A DNA stretch of 64,000 nucleotides from Thermosipho sp. (in: thermotogales) (GCA_030153605.1 JASKLO010000004.1:1-64000), one strand, 5' to 3'; counted from the first letter of the stretch, positions 22,322-32,327 are shown. Program-made: numbers and translations. Notes: generated by a model from the letters alone, not told the origin.

Positions 22322-23560
22322 ATGATTATTAAAGGCGCATATGTTTTGAAAAGTTATAAGGATGAACCACAAAAGTTAGATTTGAAGATTTCTAACGGAA
22401 AAATTTCTAAAATAAGTGAAAATTTAATTGAAAATGATGAAGAAATTTACTTTTTTGATAACAAACTAATTACTCCTGGTTTGGTTAACACGCATACACA
22501 TGTTGCAATGTCAATTTTTAGAGGTATAGCTGAAGATTTACCGTTTAATGAATGGTTATTTAAAACAATAGAACCTCTTGAAACAAAATTAAATGATGAG
22601 ATAGTTTACTGGGCAACTTTATTATCTTTAATGGAAATGGCATCAAATGGTATTGTGGCTTTTTGTGATATGTACATGTTTGAAAATTCCGTCGCTAAGG
22701 CAGTCTCTGAATTTGGAATGAAAGCTCTTTTAACTAGAGGTTTAGTTGACTTAGATGGTAATGGTAAAGGAAGATTAAAAGAAACATTTGAATTAATAGA
22801 AAAATGGAATGAACATGATAACAGAATATTTGTTGGACTTGGCCCTCATGCCTCATACAGTTGTTCAATTAACTATTTAAAGGAAATTGCAAATATCTCA
22901 AAAATAAATGACTTAGTTGTAACAATGCATTTATTTGAAAACCATTGGGAAAAAGAAAGGTATAACTTAAAAGAAATTCTAGATACAGGAATAGCCGACA
23001 ATCACTTTCTTGCAGTTCATTGTGTACATGTAGATAGTGATGATTTAAAGCTTTTATCAAAATTTAACACTTTTATTTCTCACAATCCAACAAGTAATTT
23101 AAAACTTGGAAATGGAATTGCTCCCATCACTGATATGTTAAAAAATGAAATCAATATTTCTTTTGGTACCGATGGTCCAGCAAGTAATAACTCTTTGAAC
23201 GTTTTGTTTGAAGCTAGGTTAGCTACACTTTTACAAAAAAAAGATAATCCTCAACATATGAAAATTGAGGATGTTCTTAAAATGCTCACAGTTAACGGAT
23301 ATAATGCATTGAAATTAGATGGAGGATTAATTCAAGAAGGGAAATACGCTGATTTAACGATATTTGATTTAGATACTCCTTCGTTTTTCCCTACTAAAAA
23401 CATGAAAAAACACCTACTTCATTCCACTCCTAAAGTTTATGCAACTATGGTAAATGGAAAGTTTATTTATATTGATGGTAAATTTCCAACTATTGATTCA
23501 AAGGAGGTTTACAGACAATTTACGAATTCTTACAAAAAGGTTATAGGTATAGAAAATTAA
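22322..23560 (+). CDS. mtaD: MTA/SAH deaminase-type amidohydrolase
   Basis: TPGLVNTHTHVAMSIFRGIAEDLPFNEWL; HNPTSNLKLGNGIAP; GTDGPASNN. Confidence 0.92.
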   Translation: MIIKGAYVLKSYKDEPQKLDLKISNGKISKISENLIENDEEIYFFDNKLITPGLVNTHTHVAMSIFRGIAEDLPFNEWLFKTIEPLETKLNDEIVYWATLLSLMEMASNGIVAFCDMYMFENSVAKAVSEFGMKALLTRGLVDLDGNGKGRLKETFELIEKWNEHDNRIFVGLGPHASYSCSINYLKEIANISKINDLVVTMHLFENHWEKERYNLKEILDTGIADNHFLAVHCVHVDSDDLKLLSKFNTFISHNPTSNLKLGNGIAPITDMLKNEINISFGTDGPASNNSLNVLFEARLATLLQKKDNPQHMKIEDVLKMLTVNGYNALKLDGGLIQEGKYADLTIFDLDTPSFFPTKNMKKHLLHSTPKVYATMVNGKFIYIDGKFPTIDSKEVYRQFTNSYKKVIGIEN

Positions 23561-24471
23561 GTGAAGAACTGAAAAAAAAGTATGGTACAAAAGTTTATAG
23601 ATTACCAATAAATGCTGGCTTTACCTGTCCAAATCGAGAAAACGGTCTTCCAGGGTGCCTTTTTTGTGATGAAACAGGTAGTGGATTTACCACTTTTGGA
23701 GAAATAGATATTAAATCACAAATAAAAGAAATGAAAAAGCGTTATATTAAAAAAGGGGCCAAAAAATTTATTGCATATTTTCAGAATTTTTCTAATACAT
23801 ATGCCCCTGTTGAAAAATTAAGAGAAATATATCTTCAGGCTATCGATGAAGATATTGTTCAAATTTCCATCTCAACTAGACCCGACTGTATTTCTGACGA
23901 AATTCTTGACTTGCTTGAAGAACTTAAAAACCAAATAGATATATCTATTGAAATGGGATTACAAACTGCAAATTATCACACACTTGTAAAAATGAACAGG
24001 GGACATACGCTCGCAGAATATATAAAAGCTGCCATTGAAATTAAAAAAAGAGGTTTTGAATTGGTTTCTCATGTTATTTTGAATTTTCCACAAGATAATA
24101 TTTTAGATGTAATTGAGACTGCTAAAATTCTTTCAGTTTTAGGAGTAGATGGAGTAAAAATCCATTCTTTATATTTTGTTGAAAATACATTGTTGGGGAA
24201 AATGTACAAGGAAGGAAAAATAAAAGCTAGCAGTTTAAATGAATATGTAGAGCGAACTATTAGATTTCTTGAATATCTTTCTCCTAATATTGTAATCCAC
24301 AGATTAGTCGCTGATCCTCCTAGAGAAGGTACTCTATTTGGAAATTGGAACTTGCCAAAAATTCAGATAATTAATCTCATTGAAAAAAGTTTAAAAGAAA
24401 AAGATACTTATCAGGGAAAATATTTTTTCAAATGGTTTAACCCTAAAACAAAGAAGTTTGAAAAGAAGTGA
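23518..24471 (+). CDS. YhcC-like radical SAM protein (TIGR01212 type)
   Basis: Track start (23731) misses the Fe-S cysteines. The open frame upstream encodes YGTKVYRLPINAGFTCPNRENGLPGCLFCDETGSGFT. No in-frame ATG/GTG/TTG exists between stop TGA 23494 and 23731. AAGGAGGT at 23501-23508 precedes ATT 23518. Confidence 0.78.
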   Translation: MYEFLQKGYRYRKLSEELKKKYGTKVYRLPINAGFTCPNRENGLPGCLFCDETGSGFTTFGEIDIKSQIKEMKKRYIKKGAKKFIAYFQNFSNTYAPVEKLREIYLQAIDEDIVQISISTRPDCISDEILDLLEELKNQIDISIEMGLQTANYHTLVKMNRGHTLAEYIKAAIEIKKRGFELVSHVILNFPQDNILDVIETAKILSVLGVDGVKIHSLYFVENTLLGKMYKEGKIKASSLNEYVERTIRFLEYLSPNIVIHRLVADPPREGTLFGNWNLPKIQIINLIEKSLKEKDTYQGKYFFKWFNPKTKKFEKK

Positions 24472-24477
24472 TTATTA

Positions 24478-25191
24478 ATGTTTTACATAGGAACTTCTGG
24501 TTGGAGTTATAACCATTGGATTAAAATTTTCTATCCTGAAAATCTTGAAAAGAATAAGTGGCTTAGTTTTTATTCTAAATATTTCAACACAGTAGAAGTT
24601 AATTCAACTTTTTACAGAATACCATTTGAAAACATAGTGAAAAGTTGGTACAAAAAAGTTCCTGACAATTTCTTTTTTTCGATTAAAGGCCCTAAAGTAA
24701 TTACTCACAAGATGAAATTAAAAGGTGGTAATGAATATTTTAAAAAGTTTTTCGAAAGAGTTTCTCTTCTAAATGAGAAATTAAAATTAATTCTTTGGCA
24801 ATTACCTCCTTCTTTAAAAAAAGACATTCCACTTCTAGAAAATTTCATAAGTATGCTTCCAAATAACTATAAACATGCAATTGAATTTAGAAATAATTCG
24901 TGGTTTGTTGATGAATTATTTGATCTATTACAAAATCACAATATAGCCTTTTGTATTAGTGATTCTTCAAGATTTAAAAGTCTCTGGATAAAGACTGCAA
25001 ATTTTGTTTATATAAGGTTTCATGGGCCTAAGAATTTATATGCTTCTGAATATGGAGATAAACTTATAGAATATGCAAAAAAGATCAAAGAATTTAATTG
25101 TGAAGCCTACATTTACTTTAATAATGATTTCAACGGATATGCAATTAAAGATGCTTTAAAACTTAAAAAATTATTGAAAGAAAAATTATGA
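24478..25191 (+). CDS. DUF72 family protein
   Basis: YIGTSGWSYNHW, EVNSTFYRIP, YIRFHGP. Confidence 0.93.
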   Translation: MFYIGTSGWSYNHWIKIFYPENLEKNKWLSFYSKYFNTVEVNSTFYRIPFENIVKSWYKKVPDNFFFSIKGPKVITHKMKLKGGNEYFKKFFERVSLLNEKLKLILWQLPPSLKKDIPLLENFISMLPNNYKHAIEFRNNSWFVDELFDLLQNHNIAFCISDSSRFKSLWIKTANFVYIRFHGPKNLYASEYGDKLIEYAKKIKEFNCEAYIYFNNDFNGYAIKDALKLKKLLKEKL

Positions 25192-25206
25192 GAATTAGGA
25201 GTTGTT

Positions 25207-25881
25207 ATGAAGTACAAAAATCTTCATGAATGGTTATTGGAACCTAAAAAAGCTATAGAAGTACAAAAAAGTCTAAAAAATTCATTAAAAATCCAACCTT
25301 TCGAAAAAGAAGTAAACATCGTTGCTGGTGTAGATATAGCTTTTAAAGGAAATTTTGGTGTAGCTGTAATAATAGTAATTGATAAAAATTTTCAAATTTT
25401 GGAAATAAAATATCATTTTGAAAAAGTAAATATGCCCTACATTCCTGGACTTTTAGCTTTTAGAGAGGGACCTATATTTCTTAAAGCATGGGAAAAGATT
25501 GAAAATAATGTAGATATTGTTTTTTTTGATGGTCAAGGAATCGCACATCCAAGAAAACTTGGAATTGCCAGTCATATGGGTTTGTTTATTGATAAACCCA
25601 CTATTGGAATTGCAAAAAGTAAACTAGTAGGGGAATATGAAGAACCAGCGGAGAAAAAGGGAAGTTTTACAAATTTAGTATATAAAAATGAAACAATTGG
25701 AATTGTTTATAGAAGTAAAGATAAAACAAAACCAATTTTTATATCTCCCGGACATATGATTGATATCCCGAGCAGTTTAAAATTCACTCAAATGTTTATT
25801 ACAAAATACAGACTACCTGAACCTACAAGATTAGCACACATTTATACACAAAAAATAAAAAAAGAAAAATTAATCGGTTAA
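25207..25881 (+). CDS. nfi: endonuclease V
   Basis: VAGVDIAFKG, PGLLAFREGPIFLKAW, FFDGQGIAHPRKLGIASHMGL. Confidence 0.96.
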   Translation: MKYKNLHEWLLEPKKAIEVQKSLKNSLKIQPFEKEVNIVAGVDIAFKGNFGVAVIIVIDKNFQILEIKYHFEKVNMPYIPGLLAFREGPIFLKAWEKIENNVDIVFFDGQGIAHPRKLGIASHMGLFIDKPTIGIAKSKLVGEYEEPAEKKGSFTNLVYKNETIGIVYRSKDKTKPIFISPGHMIDIPSSLKFTQMFITKYRLPEPTRLAHIYTQKIKKEKLIG

Positions 25882-27036
25882 AATTACAATAAAATCAATA
25901 GGAAACTCAAAATATTTTCTTTCAGATGAAAGGGTATGAACTAATAAATAATATTTTTCTAAATCCTCTTTTGCTAATTTTATTCGAAAATTCCTTTTTG
26001 GATGAACTACACTAACTATTTCACGCACACTTTTAACATCAATCTTTTCATTCAAAATAAACACAGTATCTTCTTCAAATTTTACTTTATCTAAATCAAA
26101 AATTCCTAAAGGTTCAAAACCTGCCGCATGCCACATGTAATATAAATTAACATTATAAGTTCTTGTTTGATTGTTGGTATTGTTCAAAATATAAAATCTA
26201 TAAGTTTTTTCGCTTTGTTCATTTGAAATTTTTAAGAACTTTTTCTTGTATTCTTCCAACTTTCCAGGGTAAATATTACCTTTTGAATCATATTGTAAAG
26301 GAAATGAAACACTGATAATATTTAATGATTTTCTGAATCTTGATGCTAAATAAACCAATTCAGATGTTTTAATATTTGTATCAATCATTTCATAAACATT
26401 TTTATATACATTAGCTATCTCAAATATATTTTTTTTGAAAGCCGCTTTTGCTAATTGTTCAATAACATATTTCTCTCTTTCAATCCTTCCAATATCACCT
26501 TTGCTGTCTTTTCTAAATCTCAAATATGCAAGAAGCTGTTCCCCATTTAAGTAATGTAATCCTGGATCAAAATCAATAAATAAATTTTGTGAATAATCCT
26601 GGTACTTCATGGGTTCCTCAACATAAATTTCAACAGGTCCTAAACTGTCTCCAAGATATTTAATAACATCGTAATCAACAATTGCATATTTGTCAATTTT
26701 TTGGCCTGTGAATTTTTCTATCAAATTTTCTAACTTTTCTAGACCTTCTGTTTGGTAATAAGAATTAATTTTTCTACCATCCACAATTAAATCTCTTGGA
26801 ATGTTACTAATTTTTATTAAACCATCTTTTAAATTTACATTTGCAAATATAATAACATCTGTCCGTCTTGTACCTTGAATATCTTTATCAAGACCTAACA
26901 CCAAAAAATTAGTGACCTCTGGTAGAGGTGAAAACATAACAGAATATAAAATTTTTATCCAGGGCAAAAAAAATATTATTGTAGCAAAAAAAGCAACAAT
27001 CACAGCTATTAAAAGCAAAAATATTACTCTTTTCAT
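25870..27036 (-). CDS. LytR-CpsA-Psr (LCP) family protein
   Basis: N-terminal TM; NFLVLGLDKD..RRTDVIIFANVNLKDG; YLNGEQLLAYLRFRKDSKGDIGRIEREK. Confidence 0.92.
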   Translation of the reverse strand: MKRVIFLLLIAVIVAFFATIIFFLPWIKILYSVMFSPLPEVTNFLVLGLDKDIQGTRRTDVIIFANVNLKDGLIKISNIPRDLIVDGRKINSYYQTEGLEKLENLIEKFTGQKIDKYAIVDYDVIKYLGDSLGPVEIYVEEPMKYQDYSQNLFIDFDPGLHYLNGEQLLAYLRFRKDSKGDIGRIEREKYVIEQLAKAAFKKNIFEIANVYKNVYEMIDTNIKTSELVYLASRFRKSLNIISVSFPLQYDSKGNIYPGKLEEYKKKFLKISNEQSEKTYRFYILNNTNNQTRTYNVNLYYMWHAAGFEPLGIFDLDKVKFEEDTVFILNEKIDVKSVREIVSVVHPKRNFRIKLAKEDLEKYYLLVHTLSSERKYFEFPIDFIVILTD

Positions 27037-27551
27037 TCTAAATACCCTATATATGGAATATTTCTGAATTTTTCATCAAAATCTAGACCATACCCTATTA
27101 CAAATTTATCTTCTATATCAAAACCCACAAAATCTGCTGAAACTGCAGGATTTCTTCCTTGTTTTTTCAATAGTGTGGCTACCTTTAAATCTTCTGGATT
27201 GTACCTTCTTAAATAACCTAATATATATGACAAGGTCAGTCCTGTATCAAGTATATCATCAACTACTAATACGTATTTCTTTTCTATGGGTTCATCAATC
27301 CAGCTTTTAACCCGTATTTTCCCCGTAGATTCAGTACCAGAGTAACTAGAAACATGTATAAAAGAATATTCTACATTTAAATCTATGTGTTTTACAAGAT
27401 CCGTAAAAAAGTGAATCGCACCTTTAAGAACACAAACAGCATGTATAGAGTCTGTCTTATCTTTGTAATAATCTGTAATTTCTTTTGCTAATTCCTTTAT
27501 TCTACTTTGAAGTTCTTCTTCATTAATAAGAATTTTTAAATTCAATTCCAT
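27033..27551 (-). CDS. hpt: hypoxanthine phosphoribosyltransferase
   Basis: VLVVDDILDTGLTL PRPP motif; family architecture. Confidence 0.95.
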   Translation of the reverse strand: MELNLKILINEEELQSRIKELAKEITDYYKDKTDSIHAVCVLKGAIHFFTDLVKHIDLNVEYSFIHVSSYSGTESTGKIRVKSWIDEPIEKKYVLVVDDILDTGLTLSYILGYLRRYNPEDLKVATLLKKQGRNPAVSADFVGFDIEDKFVIGYGLDFDEKFRNIPYIGYLE

Positions 27552-28600
27552 CCCTCCTTATCAATTACACCAGAAACCATTACTGCTCCTTCTTCATCGT
27601 ACACAACAGCTATTTGACCCGGAGTAACAGCAAAGATAGGTTCTAATGATTCAACAAACATTTTATTATTTTCAATAAAAATGTTGCAGGGCACTTCTTT
27701 AAACTTTTTTCTAACTTTTACATAACCTTTTGCTTTTTTTGGTATTTCTTGAAGAAAATTTAAATCTGTAACCACAAATTTTGAAGAGTAAAGATCATTT
27801 TTATTTCCAACAATTAAAAGATTTTTATCAACATTTTTGCTTTTAACATACATCCTACTCCCTGTAGCAATTCCAATTTTTCGCTGTCCTATTGTATAGT
27901 TAAACAAACCTTTATGTGTTCCAATAACGTTTCCAGAAGCATCAATAATTAATCCATTTTTCTCTTGTACTCCATTCTCTTTTAAAAACTCTGAAATATT
28001 ATTGTCAGGGATAAAACATAAATCCTGAGAATCTTTTTTTGAATGAACATGTAACCCTAATTCTTTAGCAATATTTCTTATTTCTTCTTTGTCATACTCT
28101 CCATTTGGCAACAATATTTTATTTAACTTTTCTCTTTTAATTGAAGCAAGAAAATAAGATTGATCCTTTTCGACATTTTTTGCTCTAAACAATTTACCAT
28201 CAATTATTCGAGCATAATGTCCAGAAGATATGTAATCCATTCCATCTTTAACCATGACATCAAATAAAAGACCAAATTTAATCCAATCATTACAAAAATA
28301 ACATGGATTTGGTGTTCTTCCTCTCTTGTACTCATCTATAAAATATCTTATTATTGTTCTTCTAAATTCGTCTTCTAAATGAACTATTTTAAACTCTACT
28401 CCGAAAAAATGTGCAATTTTTTTTGCATCAAAGGTATCTGAAGGGCTACAGCAAACTTTGTGAGTTATTTTTTTTGTTAAAAAAACTTCATCGGGAACTG
28501 TTTTCATATGATATGCAACAACCTCATAACCTTTTTTTAATAATAAATACAATGCAACAGCACTGTCAACTCCTCCACTTAGACCAATCCCTACTTTTAT
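27542..28600 (-). CDS. mnmA: tRNA-specific 2-thiouridylase MnmA
   Basis: GRTPNPCYFCND, DSQDLCFIP, GQRKIG. The open frame upstream adds IKVGIGLSGGVDSAVA (PP-loop), starting at ATA 28598-28600, 8 nt after AAAGGAGG. Confidence 0.93.
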   Translation of the reverse strand: MKVGIGLSGGVDSAVALYLLLKKGYEVVAYHMKTVPDEVFLTKKITHKVCCSPSDTFDAKKIAHFFGVEFKIVHLEDEFRRTIIRYFIDEYKRGRTPNPCYFCNDWIKFGLLFDVMVKDGMDYISSGHYARIIDGKLFRAKNVEKDQSYFLASIKREKLNKILLPNGEYDKEEIRNIAKELGLHVHSKKDSQDLCFIPDNNISEFLKENGVQEKNGLIIDASGNVIGTHKGLFNYTIGQRKIGIATGSRMYVKSKNVDKNLLIVGNKNDLYSSKFVVTDLNFLQEIPKKAKGYVKVRKKFKEVPCNIFIENNKMFVESLEPIFAVTPGQIAVVYDEEGAVMVSGVIDKEGWN

Positions 28601-29040
28601 TTTGTTTTCCTCCTTTCAAATTCTTCACATTTCTTTAAATATGACTCTTTTAATTGATCTAAAGTTACTGATTTTAATGATTCTTCAAACTTTTCCATAA
28701 CAATCTCCCAAACTTCATTAATTGAACAAATTTCTGGAAAAACTACCTCTGAAGGTTCAACAAAACAGGTTATTGTTGTTTTCATATCATCAACAGCATT
28801 TACAACATCATAAATAGTAATTTCTTTAGGCTCCTTTGCTAATACATATCCTCCAAATTTTCCTTTGTATGATTTTAAAATACCATTTGAAGCTAATTGA
28901 GACAATATTTTTTGAGCAAATTCATAAGGAATTTGTGTTCTACACTTTTTGACAAGTTCGCTTGTACTTAATCTTCTTTTTTCTATGGAAAGAAGTAACA
29001 ACAACCTTAAAGCATAATCACTTTTCATAGTTATTGCCAT
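28597..29040 (-). CDS. Rrf2-family transcriptional regulator
   Basis: MKSDYALRLLLLL...; GGYVLAKEPKEITIYDVV. Confidence 0.9.
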   Translation of the reverse strand: MAITMKSDYALRLLLLLSIEKRRLSTSELVKKCRTQIPYEFAQKILSQLASNGILKSYKGKFGGYVLAKEPKEITIYDVVNAVDDMKTTITCFVEPSEVVFPEICSINEVWEIVMEKFEESLKSVTLDQLKESYLKKCEEFERRKTK

Positions 29041-29042
29041 TT

Positions 29043-30647
29043 TTATGTACCTCCATTTCTAAGAACATAAATTTCATATTCTTTAATACTATTCTTCCGG
29101 GCAGCATAAACGTCTTCAATGTAAATATCTATCCTATTTCCTTTAATAGAACTTCCAGTATCTTCTGCTATAAATATCTTCTTAAATGCAGGAATATAAA
29201 TTAAAGAACCTAGTGGAATTATTGATGGATCTACTGCCGCAGTAACCCATTCTCTAGCTACTTTACCAGTTCTTGTTAATTTAAAAGTAGGGTGTTCAGG
29301 AATTTTCCCATCATCCCATGGTGTATAAAATGTTATTTTAAAACTGCCTTTTAAAGAAAAAAGCAATCTGAAAGGATCTCTTGGTTCGCCATCAATCCAT
29401 AATTCAAAATGAAAAACATTTATAACTTTTCCAATTTTTTCATTTACTGAAACCCAATCTTCTTCTTCAAGTTTTGTTTCTATTCCCTTGTAAATTCCAA
29501 GAATACCATTCCCGTGATCTATAAATAAAATGTCATTACCTTTTACAGTAACTCTACCTGGAAGAATAGGATAAACATCCTTTCCAGGTGCAATAACATC
29601 TATTCCTAAATTTGTAATACCATTAATTGAATCACCAAAATAACTTAAAATATCATCGGGGTTAATTTCTTTCAAAGGAACATTTAAAAAGGTTTCAGGA
29701 TTATCAATAGGTATTTTTATTATTTGTCCAGGTGTAATCTTTTTAGGATCTTTGATATTATTAAAACTTATTAATTTTTGTACTCCTTCATTCCCCAAAC
29801 CATATTTTTTACTAATTTCATATAAAGTATCTCCTGGCCTTACTATATAATTAATATAGCCCGTCCTTAATTTTAAAAGTTCTATAATATCTTTTTCGCT
29901 AAACCTTTGTTTTAAAAAACTCAACTCCTCATTGATCTGTCTAATCAAAGCCAAATCTCTTTGTAATGTTTCTTCACTAGTTAGTGAATCAATTTTTCGA
30001 GCTAAAACATTTAAATTTTTCTCAATTGATTCTAGTTTTTCAAAATTATAAGTAATTTGATTAGTAGAGACCACATAATTTACATTAGTAGCTTCCTTAA
30101 TAACTTCAATCTCTTGAATAGTGTTTTTAAGAGCATTAAGGGATAACTCTAATTCAGAAAGTTTTTCTTCGATTTTTGAAATTTCCAAATATCCATTTTC
30201 AAATTTACTTACTGCTTCATTAACAATACTTTTAACATCATCAAGATTCAAATTTCTAGCTAGTGTTTCTACCTCATTTAGTCTGTAAATAATTGTTTTC
30301 AAACTGTATGCAGTTAATTCTGCAGTAACCTTATTTAATTGATTTTGAAGATTTGAAACTTCTAAAGCAATTTGTTTTACATAGTCTTCTAAATAACTAT
30401 AATCACTTTCTTTTTCTAAATCAGAAATTTTTTTCTCCAAAATTTTAATTTTATTATTTGTATTCGTCTTCAAAGATTCAACATTTTCTTCTAAACTTTT
30501 CAAACGCGATTCATGATTTTTTACAATCTCCTCCAACGATTCTACTCTTAATTGGAGTTTATTAAAATCATTATAAGAAACATAATTACAAGAAAATAAA
30601 AATATTAAAACAAAAAATAAAAGAAGTATATTCAATTCTTTTTTCAT
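29043..30647 (-). CDS. predicted lipoprotein: coiled coil + LysM + degenerate M23/LytM + 3D domain
   Basis: Lipobox LFSC; YIVRPGDTLYEISKKYGL (LysM); NLGIDVIAPGKDV...FHFELWIDGEPRDP (M23-like); TAAVDPSIIPLGSLIYIP..AEDTGSSIKGNRIDIY (3D). Start set at MKKEL after GGAGG. Confidence 0.85.
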   Translation of the reverse strand: MKKELNILLLFFVLIFLFSCNYVSYNDFNKLQLRVESLEEIVKNHESRLKSLEENVESLKTNTNNKIKILEKKISDLEKESDYSYLEDYVKQIALEVSNLQNQLNKVTAELTAYSLKTIIYRLNEVETLARNLNLDDVKSIVNEAVSKFENGYLEISKIEEKLSELELSLNALKNTIQEIEVIKEATNVNYVVSTNQITYNFEKLESIEKNLNVLARKIDSLTSEETLQRDLALIRQINEELSFLKQRFSEKDIIELLKLRTGYINYIVRPGDTLYEISKKYGLGNEGVQKLISFNNIKDPKKITPGQIIKIPIDNPETFLNVPLKEINPDDILSYFGDSINGITNLGIDVIAPGKDVYPILPGRVTVKGNDILFIDHGNGILGIYKGIETKLEEEDWVSVNEKIGKVINVFHFELWIDGEPRDPFRLLFSLKGSFKITFYTPWDDGKIPEHPTFKLTRTGKVAREWVTAAVDPSIIPLGSLIYIPAFKKIFIAEDTGSSIKGNRIDIYIEDVYAARKNSIKEYEIYVLRNGGT

Positions 30648-30648
30648 T

Positions 30649-31536
30649 TTAACCCTCCAATAAAGCATTAACAAAATCTTCAGGGTCAAAAGGCTTTAAA
30701 TCATCAGCTTTTTCACCCAGACCAACAAATTTTATTGGAATACCCATTTCCTTAGCAATCGCTATTGCAATTCCACCTTTTGCCGTCCCATCTAATTTTG
30801 TTAATACTATGCCTGTTACATCAACAAATTTTTTGAAAATTTTTGCTTGCTGTAAACCATTTTGTCCAGTAACAGCATCTATAACAAGTAGCACCTCATG
30901 TGGAGCATCCGGAATTTTTTTCTTAATTACTCTATTAATTTTCTTTAATTCTTCCATTAAGTTTGTTTTTGTATGTAATCTACCTGCAGTGTCTAAAATA
31001 ACCACATCTTTTTCCTTTGCAAGAGCATGACTAACCGCGTCAAAAGCAACTGCAGCTGAATCAGAACCTTCCTGATGGGATATGAAAGTTGAATTTGTTC
31101 TTTCAGCCCAAATTTTTAGCTGATCAATTGCTGCTGCTCTAAAAGTATCACAAGCTGCTAATACTACTGATTTTCCAGAATTTTTAAAATACTCTGCTAA
31201 TTTACCTGCAGTTGTGGTTTTTCCTGAACCATTTACCCCTACCATACTAATAACAAATGGAGGTTTTTCTGGAAAATTTAATTTGTTATTTCCTGATAAA
31301 ATTTCAATTAATACTTTCTTTAAAGCTTCAAAGGAATCTTCTTCATTTAACTGTTCTATTTTTTCTAAAATATACTCTGTCGCTTCGATCCCTACATCAG
31401 ACAATATAAGTAATTCTTCTATTTCTTCCTTAATTTCTTCGCTGAGTTTTTGACCCTTAAGAATATTTTTTATTTTAACAAAAAAAGTTTCTCTAGTTTT
31501 TTTTAAACCTTCCTTAAATTTTTCAAAAAAACCCAC
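30649..31536 (-). CDS. ftsY: signal recognition particle receptor FtsY
   Basis: GVNGSGKTTTAGKLA, DTAGRLHTKTNLMEEL; GTG start 8 nt after GGAGG. Confidence 0.97.
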   Translation of the reverse strand: MGFFEKFKEGLKKTRETFFVKIKNILKGQKLSEEIKEEIEELLILSDVGIEATEYILEKIEQLNEEDSFEALKKVLIEILSGNNKLNFPEKPPFVISMVGVNGSGKTTTAGKLAEYFKNSGKSVVLAACDTFRAAAIDQLKIWAERTNSTFISHQEGSDSAAVAFDAVSHALAKEKDVVILDTAGRLHTKTNLMEELKKINRVIKKKIPDAPHEVLLVIDAVTGQNGLQQAKIFKKFVDVTGIVLTKLDGTAKGGIAIAIAKEMGIPIKFVGLGEKADDLKPFDPEDFVNALLEG

Positions 31537-31550
31537 CTTTAGCACCTCCA

Positions 31551-32327
31551 CTACTTTTTCTTAATAACTCCATATACTACACCTGATTTTCTTGACAAAT
31601 ATTCTTCATCAAACAAAAATTTTATATTTTTGTACAAAGAATCTTTTATATTAGTCTTAATAACAACTCTTTCTTTTGTTATCCTAAGCATTTGTTCAAT
31701 ATCGCCAATATTTAAATTTTCATATACGGCAAAATTTCTCAAAGGATTTAAACTGTTACTCTGGTATATCGGATTTTCAAACATCGGGTCACAATAAACA
31801 CGATCAAAAAAATTATCTTCCACTTGACGAATATATTCCTTATAATTTGCAAAAATCAATTCTATTTTCTTTTTTGCTTTATTTATCCAATCTTCATTCG
31901 AATTATATCTTTCAAGTCCCCATTTAACAACTCTATAAATATGTATAGATCCCTCAGTAGCTATAACCTTTTTTGAAAAATGTGCTAACAATAATGCTTC
32001 TGAAGCTAGACCACAAGTGGCATCATAAACTACAGTTTCTTCTGTTGGCTTAACAGATTCTATTAAATAATCTTTTTCTCCATGTTTAATGTTTTCCATT
32101 CGAATTTTTGCAATTCCCTGATGAAAGAAAAACTCATTATTTCCCCATTTAATCGAAAGCATTAAATTTTTATCAACAACATAATAAAAATCAATTTTCT
32201 TATTCTTCAATTTTTCAGATAAATGTCTTCTATTTACATAACTAACGTTATATTCTCTAGCCAATTTTTTGGCAAGCTCTACCATCTCTTTTGTTGGGCG
32301 ATACGATGTTGTAACAACATACCTCAT
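31551..32327 (-). CDS. class I SAM-dependent methyltransferase (RsmJ-like)
   Basis: VVYDATCGLASEALLLA; DRVYCDPMFENP. Confidence 0.75.
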   Translation of the reverse strand: MRYVVTTSYRPTKEMVELAKKLAREYNVSYVNRRHLSEKLKNKKIDFYYVVDKNLMLSIKWGNNEFFFHQGIAKIRMENIKHGEKDYLIESVKPTEETVVYDATCGLASEALLLAHFSKKVIATEGSIHIYRVVKWGLERYNSNEDWINKAKKKIELIFANYKEYIRQVEDNFFDRVYCDPMFENPIYQSNSLNPLRNFAVYENLNIGDIEQMLRITKERVVIKTNIKDSLYKNIKFLFDEEYLSRKSGVVYGVIKKK

